Made by a program: the position numbers and the translations under genes. Shown in pieces: positions 13,939 to 22,366 of a DNA stretch of 25,485 bases. The stretch is from Castellaniella sp049650445 (GTDB lineage: Bacteria; Pseudomonadota; Gammaproteobacteria; Burkholderiales; Burkholderiaceae_B): contig NZ_JBASAD010000030.1 in NCBI RefSeq assembly GCF_049650445.1, positions 1 to 25,485 of the forward strand, given 5' to 3'. How positions within the stretch are numbered: the first letter of the stretch is position 1; each line of letters starts with the position of its first letter. The notes under the pieces were generated by a model. The model did not search any database. It was not told where the DNA came from and saw only the letters and a list, made by a program, of their open reading frames with translations.

Positions 13939-16269
13939 ATGGTAGAACTCACCATCGACGGACTTAAGGTCGAAGCCGCAGAAGGCAGCATGGTCATCCA
14001 GGCCGCCCACGCGGTGGGCCTGTACATCCCCCATTTCTGCTATCACAAGAAACTCAGCATTGCCGCCAACTGCCGCATGTGCCTGGTCGAGGTCGAAAAG
14101 GCCCCCAAGGCCATGCCGGCCTGTGCGACGCCGGTCACCAACGGCATGGTGGTGCATACCCGCTCGCCCAAGGCCATCGACGCCCAGCGCGCGGTGATGG
14201 AATTCCTGCTGATCAACCACCCGCTGGACTGCCCGGTCTGCGACCAGGGCGGTGAATGCCAGTTGCAGGATCTGGCCGTGGGCTACGGCGAATCGGCCTC
14301 GCGCTACAAGGAACCCAAGCGCGTGGTCTTCCACAAGTCCATGGGTCCGCTGATTTCGGCCGAGCAGATGCAGCGTTGCATCCACTGCACGCGCTGCGTG
14401 CGCGTGGGCCAGGAAATCAGCGGCTATATGGAACTCGGCATGCTGAACCGGGGCGAGTTCTCCGAAATCACCACGTTTGTGGGCGAGGCCGTGGAATCCG
14501 AACTGTCGGGCAACATGATCGATGTCTGCCCGGTGGGCGCGTTGCTGTCCAAGCCCTTCAGCATGAACGCCCGCACCTGGGAACTGGCCCGGCGCCGCTC
14601 GGTCAGCCCGCACGACAGCGTGGGGGCCAACCTGGTGGTGCAGACCAAGATGGACCGCGTGCTGCGCGTGGTGCCGTTTGAAAACGAGCCGGTCAACGAA
14701 TGCTGGATCAGCGATCGTGATCGCTTCTCCTACGCCGGCCTGTACTCCGAAGACCGCCTGCAGCACCCGATGGTGCGCGGCTGCGACGGCCAGTGGCACG
14801 AGGCCTCCTGGTCCGACGCACTGCAGTCCGTGGTCACCGGCCTGAAGCAGGTGCGCGAGGACGGCGGCAGCGCCCAGATCGGCGCGCTGGCCACCGAGAC
14901 CGCCACACTCGAAGAACTGGCTCTGCTGGCGCGTCTGACGCGCGCCCTGGGTTCGGACAACATCGACTTCCGCCTGCGCGGCGACGGCGCGGCTTTTGAC
15001 GCCGTGCGTTCGGGCGCGCCCTGGCTGGGCCTGCCGATCGCCGACCTGAATACCCTGGACCGCACCCTGGTGGTGGGCTCCTTCCTGCGCAAGGATCATC
15101 CGTTGCTGGCGCAGCGCCTGCGTCAGGCGGCCAAGCGCGGCATGCAACTGTCCCTGGTGGACAGCGTCGCCGCCGATCCTCTGGTGCCGGTCGCCGGCCG
15201 TTTGACGGTCAAGCCCTCGGCCCTGGTGTCGGCGCTGGCCGAGGTCGCTGTGGCGCTGGCCGAGTTCAAATCCCAGCCTGCGCCCGAAGGCCTGTCCGGC
15301 GTTCAGCCGGGCGAGTCCGCGCGCGCCATTGCCGCCAGCCTCGCCTCGGGCGAGCGGGTGGCGGTGCTGATGGGCAATCTGGCTCTGGCCGACGATCAGG
15401 CTGCGCAACTGGCCGCCAATGCCCAGACCATCGCCAATCTGGCGGGCGGTCGCTTTGGTTTCCTGACCCCCGGCGGCAACACCGTGGGCGGCTACCTGGC
15501 GGGCGCCGTGCCGGCCGATGGCGGCCTGGATGCCCGGCGCATGCTGGGCGGCGAGCCCCTCAAGGCCTATCTGGTGCTGCACGCCGAACCGCGCCTGGAC
15601 AGCGAACTGGGCGAGCGCGCCGTGCGCGCACTGCAGGGTTCGGCCATGGCGGTGGCTTTCACGGCCTTCCGCTCGGCGGCCGAGGACTGGGCCGACGTGA
15701 TGCTGCCGATCGCGCCCTTCACGGAAACCTCCGGCACTTTCGTCAACGCCGAAGGCCGCGTGCAGAGCTTCAAGGGCGTGGCCGCCCCGGTGGGCGATAC
15801 CCGCCCGGCCTGGAAGGTCCTGCGCGTGCTGGGCAATCTGATGGACCTGCAGGGCTTCGATGACGAGACTTCCGAATCGGTGCGCGACACCGTGATGGTC
15901 GGGGGGCTGGACGGCCGCCTGTCCAACGAGATCCGTCTGGCGCCGGCCGCAACCGCCGCGGCCGCCGGCCTGGAACGCGTCGCCGAACTGCCCATCTACC
16001 GCACCGATGCGCTGGTGCGCCGTTCGCAGCCGCTGCAAGAGCACATCAGTTCCGCGCCGCCGCGCGCGGCGATGAACGCCGCCACGCTGCAGGCGCAGGG
16101 CCTGTCGGACGGGGACGCCGTGCGCGTGTCCACGGTCCACGGCTCGGCCGAACTGGAGGCCGCCCTGGACGACACGGTGGCCGACGGGGCCGTGCGCATC
16201 GCCGGGGCCTTTGAACAGACCGCCGCCTTGGGCATGGGCTCGGGCGCAATCCAGGTGGAGCGTCGCTAA
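13939..16269 (+). CDS. nuoG: NADH-quinone oxidoreductase subunit G
   Basis: A 776-residue subunit (75-kDa type) that carries most of the iron-sulfur wire. The N-terminal ferredoxin-like domain has C34, C45, C48 and C62 for [2Fe-2S] N1b. H94, C98, C101 and C107 ligate the His-containing cluster N5, and C147, C150, C153 and C197 (CPVGAL) ligate N4. The CxxCxxxC motif for the extra cluster N7 of E. coli and Thermus is absent, so only three clusters are expected, as in mitochondria. The rest is a molybdopterin-oxidoreductase-like domain without a cofactor. The stop codon shares one base with the nuoH ATG (TAATG). Confidence 0.98.
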   Translation: MVELTIDGLKVEAAEGSMVIQAAHAVGLYIPHFCYHKKLSIAANCRMCLVEVEKAPKAMPACATPVTNGMVVHTRSPKAIDAQRAVMEFLLINHPLDCPVCDQGGECQLQDLAVGYGESASRYKEPKRVVFHKSMGPLISAEQMQRCIHCTRCVRVGQEISGYMELGMLNRGEFSEITTFVGEAVESELSGNMIDVCPVGALLSKPFSMNARTWELARRRSVSPHDSVGANLVVQTKMDRVLRVVPFENEPVNECWISDRDRFSYAGLYSEDRLQHPMVRGCDGQWHEASWSDALQSVVTGLKQVREDGGSAQIGALATETATLEELALLARLTRALGSDNIDFRLRGDGAAFDAVRSGAPWLGLPIADLNTLDRTLVVGSFLRKDHPLLAQRLRQAAKRGMQLSLVDSVAADPLVPVAGRLTVKPSALVSALAEVAVALAEFKSQPAPEGLSGVQPGESARAIAASLASGERVAVLMGNLALADDQAAQLAANAQTIANLAGGRFGFLTPGGNTVGGYLAGAVPADGGLDARRMLGGEPLKAYLVLHAEPRLDSELGERAVRALQGSAMAVAFTAFRSAAEDWADVMLPIAPFTETSGTFVNAEGRVQSFKGVAAPVGDTRPAWKVLRVLGNLMDLQGFDDETSESVRDTVMVGGLDGRLSNEIRLAPAATAAAAGLERVAELPIYRTDALVRRSQPLQEHISSAPPRAAMNAATLQAQGLSDGDAVRVSTVHGSAELEAALDDTVADGAVRIAGAFEQTAALGMGSGAIQVERR

Positions 16270-17342
16270 TGGACTGGTTGAACACCCTCAACGCCTTCGG
16301 CGTCGACCTGATCGGCGAGACCCCCTGGCTGCTGGTCTGGACACTGGTGAAGATCGTCGTCATCGCCGTGCCCATCATTCTGTGCGTGGCGTATCTGACG
16401 TACTGGGAACGCAAGATGATCGGCGCCATGCACGTGCGCCTGGGACCCACCCGTGTGGGTTACCGGGGTCTGCTGCAGCCCTTCGCCGACGTGTTCAAGC
16501 TGCTGACCAAGGAACTGATCGTTCCGTCCCAGGCCAACCGCGTCTTGTACGTGCTGGCCCCGGTGGTGACGCTGATGCCGGCGCTGGCCGCCTGGGCGGT
16601 GATTCCGTTTCAGCCCGAAGTCGTCCTGGCCGACATCAACGCGGGTCTGCTGTTCATCCTGGCCATCACCTCGGTCGAAGTCTACGGCGTCATCATGGCC
16701 GGCTGGGCGTCGAACTCGAAATACGCCCTGCTGGGCGCGCTGCGCGCCTCGGCGCAGATGGTGTCCTATGAACTGGGCATCGGCTTCGTCATGGTCACGG
16801 TGCTGCTGGTTTCCGGCACGCTGAACCTGTCGGGCATCGTCGAGGGCCAGACCGTCGGCTACTTTGCCGGCATGGGTCTGAACTTCCTGTCCTGGAACTG
16901 GCTGCCGCTGCTGCCGCTGTTCGTGATCTACGTCGTGTCCTCGGTGGCGGAAACCAATCGCCACCCCTTCGACGTGGTGGAAGGCGAATCGGAAATCGTG
17001 GCCGGCCACATGGTGGAATATTCCGGCATGGGCTTCGCGCTGTTCTTCCTGGGCGAATACGCCAACATGATTCTGCTGTCGGCGATGGCTGCGATCATGT
17101 TCCTGGGCGGCTGGGCCGCGCCGCTGGACTTCGCGCCCTTCACCTGGGTGCCGGGCTGGCTGTGGCTGGGGATCAAGACTTTCGTGGTGGTGTCCATGTT
17201 CATCTGGTTTCGCGCGACGTTCCCGCGCTACCGCTACGACCAGATCATGCGTCTGGGCTGGAAGGTCTTCATCCCCCTGACGGGGATCTGGCTGGTGGTG
17301 GTGGCGATCTGGATGCAGACGCCCTGGAACATCTGGCAGTAA
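16269..17342 (+). CDS. nuoH: NADH-quinone oxidoreductase subunit H
   Basis: A 357-residue membrane subunit with about eight spans that links the peripheral arm to the proton pumps and lines the quinone tunnel. Diagnostic segments are YWERKMIGAMHVRLGPTRVGYRGLLQPFAD near the start (about 40-69) and the acidic cytoplasmic loop ETNRHPFDVVEGESEIVAGHMVEYSG, with its conserved glutamates thought to link quinone chemistry to proton movement. The ATG shares one base with the nuoG stop codon; the nuoI gene follows after 10 nt. Confidence 0.98.
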   Translation: MDWLNTLNAFGVDLIGETPWLLVWTLVKIVVIAVPIILCVAYLTYWERKMIGAMHVRLGPTRVGYRGLLQPFADVFKLLTKELIVPSQANRVLYVLAPVVTLMPALAAWAVIPFQPEVVLADINAGLLFILAITSVEVYGVIMAGWASNSKYALLGALRASAQMVSYELGIGFVMVTVLLVSGTLNLSGIVEGQTVGYFAGMGLNFLSWNWLPLLPLFVIYVVSSVAETNRHPFDVVEGESEIVAGHMVEYSGMGFALFFLGEYANMILLSAMAAIMFLGGWAAPLDFAPFTWVPGWLWLGIKTFVVVSMFIWFRATFPRYRYDQIMRLGWKVFIPLTGIWLVVVAIWMQTPWNIWQ

Positions 17343-17352
17343 GGGGTACGAG

Positions 17353-17841
17353 ATGGAAGCGATCAAGGATTTCTTCGGCAGTCTGATGCTGAAGGAAATG
17401 CTCGAAGGCATGCGCCTGACGGGCAAATACTTCTTCAAACGCAAGATCACGCTGCGTTATCCGGTGGAAAAGACGCCGGCCTCGCCGCGGTTCCGCGGCC
17501 TGCACGCGCAGCGTCGATATGCCAACGGCGAAGAACGCTGCATTGCCTGCAAGCTGTGCGAAGCAGTCTGCCCGGCCCTGGCCATCACGATCGAGTCGCA
17601 CCAGCGCGAGGACGGCACGCGCCGCACCACGCGCTACGACATCGATCTGGCCAAGTGCATCTTCTGCGGTTTCTGCGAAGAAGCCTGTCCCACGGACGCC
17701 ATCGTGGAGACGCACCTGCACGAATACCACGGTGAAAAGCGCGGCGACCTGTACTACACCAAGGACATGTTGCTGGCCGTGGGCGACCGCTACGAGTCGG
17801 AAATCGCGGCTCGCCGCGCCGCCGACGCGCCTTATCGTTGA
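17353..17841 (+). CDS. nuoI: NADH-quinone oxidoreductase subunit I
   Basis: A 162-residue subunit (23-kDa type) with two ferredoxin-like [4Fe-4S] sites, N6a and N6b, which carry electrons to cluster N2. The ligands are C63, C66, C69, C73 (CIACKLCEAVCP) and C102, C105, C108, C112 (CIFCGFCEEACP). The amphipathic N-terminal helix (about residues 1-30) rests on the membrane surface. The family ending with YYTKDMLLAVGDRYE is present. Confidence 0.98.
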   Translation: MEAIKDFFGSLMLKEMLEGMRLTGKYFFKRKITLRYPVEKTPASPRFRGLHAQRRYANGEERCIACKLCEAVCPALAITIESHQREDGTRRTTRYDIDLAKCIFCGFCEEACPTDAIVETHLHEYHGEKRGDLYYTKDMLLAVGDRYESEIAARRAADAPYR

Positions 17842-17858
17842 TGCCGGGAACACCGACC

Positions 17859-18485
17859 ATGAGTTTCGATACCGTTCTGTTCTACCTGCTGGCCATCGTG
17901 CTGGTCGTGGCGGCGTTCCGCGTCATCACGGCCACCAGCCCCGTGACCGGGGTGCTGCACCTGATCCTGACCTTCTTCACCGCATCCATGATGTGGATGC
18001 TGCTCCAGGCCGAATTCCTGGCGCTGGTGCTGGTGATCGTCTACGTCGGCGCCGTGATGGTGCTGTTCCTGTTCGTCGTCATGATGCTCGACATGCGTAC
18101 CGAGGGCCTGAAGCAGGGCCTGAAGGTCTACCTGCCGCTGGGCCTGACCATCGGCGGGATCATGGTGCTGGAAATGGCCTTCGTGGTGATGCGTTCCTGG
18201 GGCAACGCCCCGGCGCTGCCGACTCCGGCCGATGATTTCGACAACACCCTGGCCCTGGGCACCGCAATGTATACCCAGTACGCCTACGCCGTCGAAATCG
18301 GCGGGGTGGTGCTGCTGGTGGGCATGATTTGCGCGATTGCCCTGACCATGCGCAAGCGCGCCGACTACAAGCGCACCAACCCGAGCAAGCAGGTGCGCGT
18401 GCGTGCCGCCGACCGGGTGCGCCTGGTGAGCATGCCCGCACAGGTCGAGACGCCCGACGTGCAATCCGAAGGAGCCGAAAAATGA
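17859..18485 (+). CDS. nuoJ: NADH-quinone oxidoreductase subunit J
   Basis: A 208-residue membrane subunit with five predicted spans, part of the proton-translocating region beside NuoK and NuoA. The conserved third-helix segment LVLVIVYVGAVMVLFLFVVMML is visible, which contains the pi-bulge region implicated in coupling. Three in-frame starts exist: TTG 17838, ATG 17841 and ATG 17859. The last is chosen because GGGAA (17846-17850) stands at a good distance before it and family members begin MxFxTVLFY. The stop codon overlaps the nuoK ATG by 4 nt (ATGA). Confidence 0.96.
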   Translation: MSFDTVLFYLLAIVLVVAAFRVITATSPVTGVLHLILTFFTASMMWMLLQAEFLALVLVIVYVGAVMVLFLFVVMMLDMRTEGLKQGLKVYLPLGLTIGGIMVLEMAFVVMRSWGNAPALPTPADDFDNTLALGTAMYTQYAYAVEIGGVVLLVGMICAIALTMRKRADYKRTNPSKQVRVRAADRVRLVSMPAQVETPDVQSEGAEK

Positions 18486-18790
18486 CCATAGGCCTGAGCC
18501 ATTACCTGATCGTCGGAGCGATCCTGTTCGCCGTGGGCGTGTTCGGCTTCTTCCTGAACCGCCGCAACCTGATCGTGCTGCTGATGTCGATCGAACTGAT
18601 CCTGCTGGCAGCCAATATGAACTTCGTCGCCTTTTCCATCGGATCGGGCGACCCGGCCGGACAGATCTTCGTGTTCTTCGTGCTGACCGTGGCCGCCGCC
18701 GAAGCCGCCATCGGGCTGGCCATCCTGGTGTTGCTGTTCCGCAATCTCAGCACCATCAACGTCGACAAGCTCGACTCGCTGAAGGGGTAG
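18482..18790 (+). CDS. nuoK: NADH-quinone oxidoreductase subunit K
   Basis: A 102-residue subunit with three spans, homologous to MrpC. The two membrane glutamates needed for proton transfer are present: E38 (MSIELILLAANMNFVAF) and E74 (VAAAEAAIGLAILVLLFR). The start overlaps the nuoJ stop codon by 4 nt, and GAAGGAG lies 10 nt upstream as a strong ribosome binding site. It matches the family in length. Confidence 0.98.
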   Translation: MTIGLSHYLIVGAILFAVGVFGFFLNRRNLIVLLMSIELILLAANMNFVAFSIGSGDPAGQIFVFFVLTVAAAEAAIGLAILVLLFRNLSTINVDKLDSLKG

Positions 18791-18797
18791 TCACGCC

Positions 18798-20855
18798 ATG
18801 TCCGCACAGAATCTGTATCTCCTGATCGCCCTGGCGCCGCTGGTCACTGCCGTGATCGCCGGTTTCTTCGGCACAGGCTTTCTCGGCTCCTGGCTGGGAC
18901 GCCGCGGTTCGCATCTGCTGACCATCCTGGGGGTGGCGGTGTCCTTCGTCGGCTCGCTGCTGGTGCTGCAGCAGGTGCTGGACGGCCAGACCTTCGAAGG
19001 CACGGTCTACACCTGGTCCATGATCGGTTCGGTCAAGTTCGAGATCGGCTTCCTGATCGATCCGCTGACGGCGCTGATGATGGTGGTGGTGACCTCGGTG
19101 TCACTGATGGTGCATATCTACACCATCGGCTACATGTCCGACGATCCGGGCTATCAGCGCTTCTTCTCCTACATCTCGCTGTTCACCTTCTCCATGCTGA
19201 TGCTGGTGATGGCGAACAACATGCTGCAACTGTTCTTCGGCTGGGAAGCCGTGGGCCTGGTGTCCTACCTGCTGATCGGTTTCTACTATGGCCGTCCGAC
19301 CGCAGTGTTCGCCAACCTGAAGGCCTTCATGGTGAACCGCGTGGGCGACTTCGGCTTCGTGCTGGGGATCGGCCTGCTGTATGCCTACACCGGCAGCCTG
19401 AACTACGCCGAGGTCTTCGCCCAGGTCGACAAGCTGTCCGGCCTGTTGTTCCCGGGCACCGAATGGCATCTGCTGACCGTGGTCAGCCTGACGCTGTTCG
19501 TGGGTGCCATGGGTAAATCCGCCCAGGCTCCGCTGCACGTCTGGCTGCCCGATTCCATGGAAGGCCCGACGCCGATTTCCGCCCTGATCCACGCCGCCAC
19601 CATGGTGACGGCCGGGATCTTCATGGTCGCCCGCTTCTCGCCCGTGTTCGAGATGTCGCCCACGGCGCTGTCGGTCATCATCGTGATCGGCGCCTTCGGC
19701 GCGCTGTTTCTGGGCATCCTCGGGGTGGTGCAGAACGACATCAAGCGCGTGGTGGCTTATTCCACGTTGTCGCAACTGGGCTACATGACGGTGGCGCTGG
19801 GCGCCTCGGCCTACCCGGTGGCGATCTTCCACCTGATGACGCACGCCTTCTTCAAGGCGCTGCTGTTCCTGGGCGCGGGTTCGGTCATCCTGGGCATGCA
19901 TCACGACCAGGACATGCGCAACATGGGCGGCCTGCGCAAGTACATGCCGATCACCTGGATCACCATGCTGATCGGCACGCTGGCCCTGGTGGGCACGCCG
20001 TTCTTCTCGGGCTTCTATTCCAAGGAACACATCATCGAGGCCGCCGGCGCGGCCGGCGTCTGGGGGGCGAACTTCGCCTACTACGCGACGCTGTGCGGCG
20101 TGTTCGTGACCTCGCTGTATTCCTTCCGCCTGTACTTCCTGGTCTTCCACGGCAAGGAACGCTTCGACCTGAAGCACGGCCCGGCGCACGTCCATCATGA
20201 CGAAGGCCGCACGCTGGCCGGCCACGACGCGCATGGTCACGATGCCCACGGCCATGACGGGCATCACGGCGGCGGCCTGCCCAAGGAATCGCCCTGGGTG
20301 GTGACGTTGCCGCTGGTGCTGCTGGCGGTGATGTCGGTGGTGGCAGGGGTCTGGTTCATCGATCCGCTGCTGTTCAACGGCTATTTCGCCAAGAGCATCA
20401 CGATTGCGTCCCATCATCCGGCCATGGCTGAACTGGCCCGCGAATGGCACGGCTGGGTGGCCTTCGGCTTGCACGGTTTCATGACGGTGCCGTTCCTGCT
20501 GCTGGTGGCCGGCTTCGTGGTCTCCTGGTACTGCTGGCTGGTGAACCCGTCGGTGCCTGCGGCGTTCGCGCGCAGCCTGGCGCCGATCTATCGCCTGCTC
20601 GACAACAAGTACTACTTCGACTGGTTCAATGAAAACGTCATCGCCCGTCTGACCCGCGCCCTGGGGCGCGGCCTGTGGCAGGGTGGCGACCGCAGCATCA
20701 TCGACGGCCTGATCGTCAACGGCAGCGCGCGGCTGGTGGGGGCCACGGCCGCCACGGCCCGCCTGCTGCAGTCCGGCTACATCTATCACTACGCCTTCGC
20801 CATGATCATCGGCATCATGGTGTTTCTCACTTTCTTCGTCTTGATGGTTCACTGA
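18798..20855 (+). CDS. nuoL: NADH-quinone oxidoreductase subunit L
   Basis: A 685-residue antiporter-like subunit at the distal end of the membrane arm, with about 16 spans including the C-terminal lateral helix. The key charged residues are in place: E150 (FFGWEAVGLVSYLLIGF) and K240 (GAMGKSAQAPLHVWLPDSMEGPTPISALIHAATMV region). Between two late spans lies a loop unusually rich in histidine, with 11 His in residues 460-490, mixed with Asp and Gly. NuoL homologs vary in this loop. The stop codon shares one base with nuoM (TGATG). Confidence 0.97.
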   Translation: MSAQNLYLLIALAPLVTAVIAGFFGTGFLGSWLGRRGSHLLTILGVAVSFVGSLLVLQQVLDGQTFEGTVYTWSMIGSVKFEIGFLIDPLTALMMVVVTSVSLMVHIYTIGYMSDDPGYQRFFSYISLFTFSMLMLVMANNMLQLFFGWEAVGLVSYLLIGFYYGRPTAVFANLKAFMVNRVGDFGFVLGIGLLYAYTGSLNYAEVFAQVDKLSGLLFPGTEWHLLTVVSLTLFVGAMGKSAQAPLHVWLPDSMEGPTPISALIHAATMVTAGIFMVARFSPVFEMSPTALSVIIVIGAFGALFLGILGVVQNDIKRVVAYSTLSQLGYMTVALGASAYPVAIFHLMTHAFFKALLFLGAGSVILGMHHDQDMRNMGGLRKYMPITWITMLIGTLALVGTPFFSGFYSKEHIIEAAGAAGVWGANFAYYATLCGVFVTSLYSFRLYFLVFHGKERFDLKHGPAHVHHDEGRTLAGHDAHGHDAHGHDGHHGGGLPKESPWVVTLPLVLLAVMSVVAGVWFIDPLLFNGYFAKSITIASHHPAMAELAREWHGWVAFGLHGFMTVPFLLLVAGFVVSWYCWLVNPSVPAAFARSLAPIYRLLDNKYYFDWFNENVIARLTRALGRGLWQGGDRSIIDGLIVNGSARLVGATAATARLLQSGYIYHYAFAMIIGIMVFLTFFVLMVH

Positions 20856-22354
20856 TGGCTAGCGAAATGGCGTCCTCTACACTCCCCTGGCTGACCCTCT
20901 CGATCTTCGTCCCGATCTTCTTCGGGCTGCTGGTGCTGCTGATCGGCCGGGACGACAATCCGGGCCCGGCCCGGGTGCTTTCGCTGGTCGGCTCCATCGT
21001 CGGGCTGCTGGTGACCATTCCCCTGTACACCGGCTTCAACCCGGATACGGCCGACATGCAGTTCGTCGAAAAGACGTCCTGGATCGAGACCTTCAACCTC
21101 AACTATCACCTGGGGATCGACGGCATCTCGGTGTGGTTCGTGCTGCTGACGGCCTTCATCACCATCATCGTGGTGCTGGCCGGCTGGGAAATCATCAAGT
21201 CGCGCGTAGCTCAGTACATGGCCGCGTTCCTGATTCTGTCGGGTCTGATGATCGGGGTGTTCTGCGCCCTGGACGGCATGCTGTTCTACGTGTTCTTCGA
21301 GGCCACCCTGATTCCGATGTACATCATCATCGGCGCCTGGGGCGGTCCGAACCGCGTGTACGCGGCCTTCAAGTTCTTCCTGTATACGCTGATGGGTTCG
21401 CTGTTGACCCTGATCGCCTTCATCTATCTGTGGCACGCCTCGGGCGGGTCCTTCGATGTGGCGACCTGGCACAAGCTGCCCCTGAGCTATACCGAACAGA
21501 TCTTCATCTTCGTGGCGCTGCTGGCGGCCTTCGCGGTCAAGGTGCCGATGTGGCCGGTGCACACCTGGCTGCCCGACGCTCACGTCGAGGCGCCCACGGG
21601 TGGCTCCATCGTGCTGGCGGCCATCATGCTGAAGCTGGGCGCCTACGGTTTCCTGCGCTTTTCGCTGCCGATCGCCCCGGATGCCTCGCACAGCCTGGCC
21701 GGCCTGATGATCGCGCTGTCGCTGATCGCGGTGATCTACATCGGCCTGGTCGCCATCGTCCAGGACGACATGAAAAAGCTCGTGGCGTATTCGTCCGTGG
21801 CGCACATGGGCTTCGTGACCCTGGGCTTTTTCGTGTTCAACGTCACCGGCCTGGAAGGCGCCATCGTCCAGATGATTTCGCACGGTTTCGTGTCGGGTGC
21901 CATGTTCATGTGCATCGGCGTCATGTACGACCGCCTGCACACGCGGCGCATCGACGCCTACGGCGGGGTGGTGCACCGCATGCCGCGTTTCGTCACGTTT
22001 TTCGTGCTGTTTTCCATGGCCAACGCGGGCCTGCCGGGCACCAGCGGCTTCATCGGTGAATTCACCGTGATCCTGGGTGCGGTGCAGTACGACTTCTGGA
22101 TCGGCCTGCTGGCCGCCACGGCCCTGATCTGGGGCGCGGGTTATTCGCTGTGGATGGTCAAGCGCGTGGCCTTCGGCCCCGTGGCCAACGAACAGGTGGA
22201 CGGCATGTCCGACCTGTGCAGCCGCGAATTCCTGATCCTGGGCCTGCTGGCCATCCTGACGCTGTTCATGGGCATCTATCCGAAGCCCTTCACGGACCTG
22301 ATGCATCCCTCGGTGCAAGCCTTGCTGCAGCACGTGTCCCTCTCGAAACTGTAG
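20855..22354 (+). CDS. nuoM: NADH-quinone oxidoreductase subunit M
   Basis: A 499-residue antiporter-like proton-pumping subunit with about 14 spans. The essential glutamate E149 (YVFFEATLIPMYIIIG) and lysine K229 (AVKVPMWPVHTWLPDAHVEAPTGG) are visible. The ATG at 20855 shares one base with the nuoL stop codon and has no ribosome binding site of its own, so it probably relies on coupling. An in-frame ATG at 20867 (residue 5) would also give a normal protein. Confidence 0.97.
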   Translation: MASEMASSTLPWLTLSIFVPIFFGLLVLLIGRDDNPGPARVLSLVGSIVGLLVTIPLYTGFNPDTADMQFVEKTSWIETFNLNYHLGIDGISVWFVLLTAFITIIVVLAGWEIIKSRVAQYMAAFLILSGLMIGVFCALDGMLFYVFFEATLIPMYIIIGAWGGPNRVYAAFKFFLYTLMGSLLTLIAFIYLWHASGGSFDVATWHKLPLSYTEQIFIFVALLAAFAVKVPMWPVHTWLPDAHVEAPTGGSIVLAAIMLKLGAYGFLRFSLPIAPDASHSLAGLMIALSLIAVIYIGLVAIVQDDMKKLVAYSSVAHMGFVTLGFFVFNVTGLEGAIVQMISHGFVSGAMFMCIGVMYDRLHTRRIDAYGGVVHRMPRFVTFFVLFSMANAGLPGTSGFIGEFTVILGAVQYDFWIGLLAATALIWGAGYSLWMVKRVAFGPVANEQVDGMSDLCSREFLILGLLAILTLFMGIYPKPFTDLMHPSVQALLQHVSLSKL

Positions 22355-22366
22355 GCCTGAACCACT

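Noticed and set aside
13927..16140. Long minus-strand open frame (737 codons) opposite nuoG
   Set aside because: It is the mirror of a highly biased GC-rich gene; the product is His/Gln/Arg-rich low-complexity protein with no motif, and nuoG on the plus strand is unambiguous.
17838..17858. Earlier nuoJ starts (TTG 17838, ATG 17841)
   Set aside because: They add residues not seen in the family and lack a suitably placed ribosome binding site, unlike the ATG at 17859.
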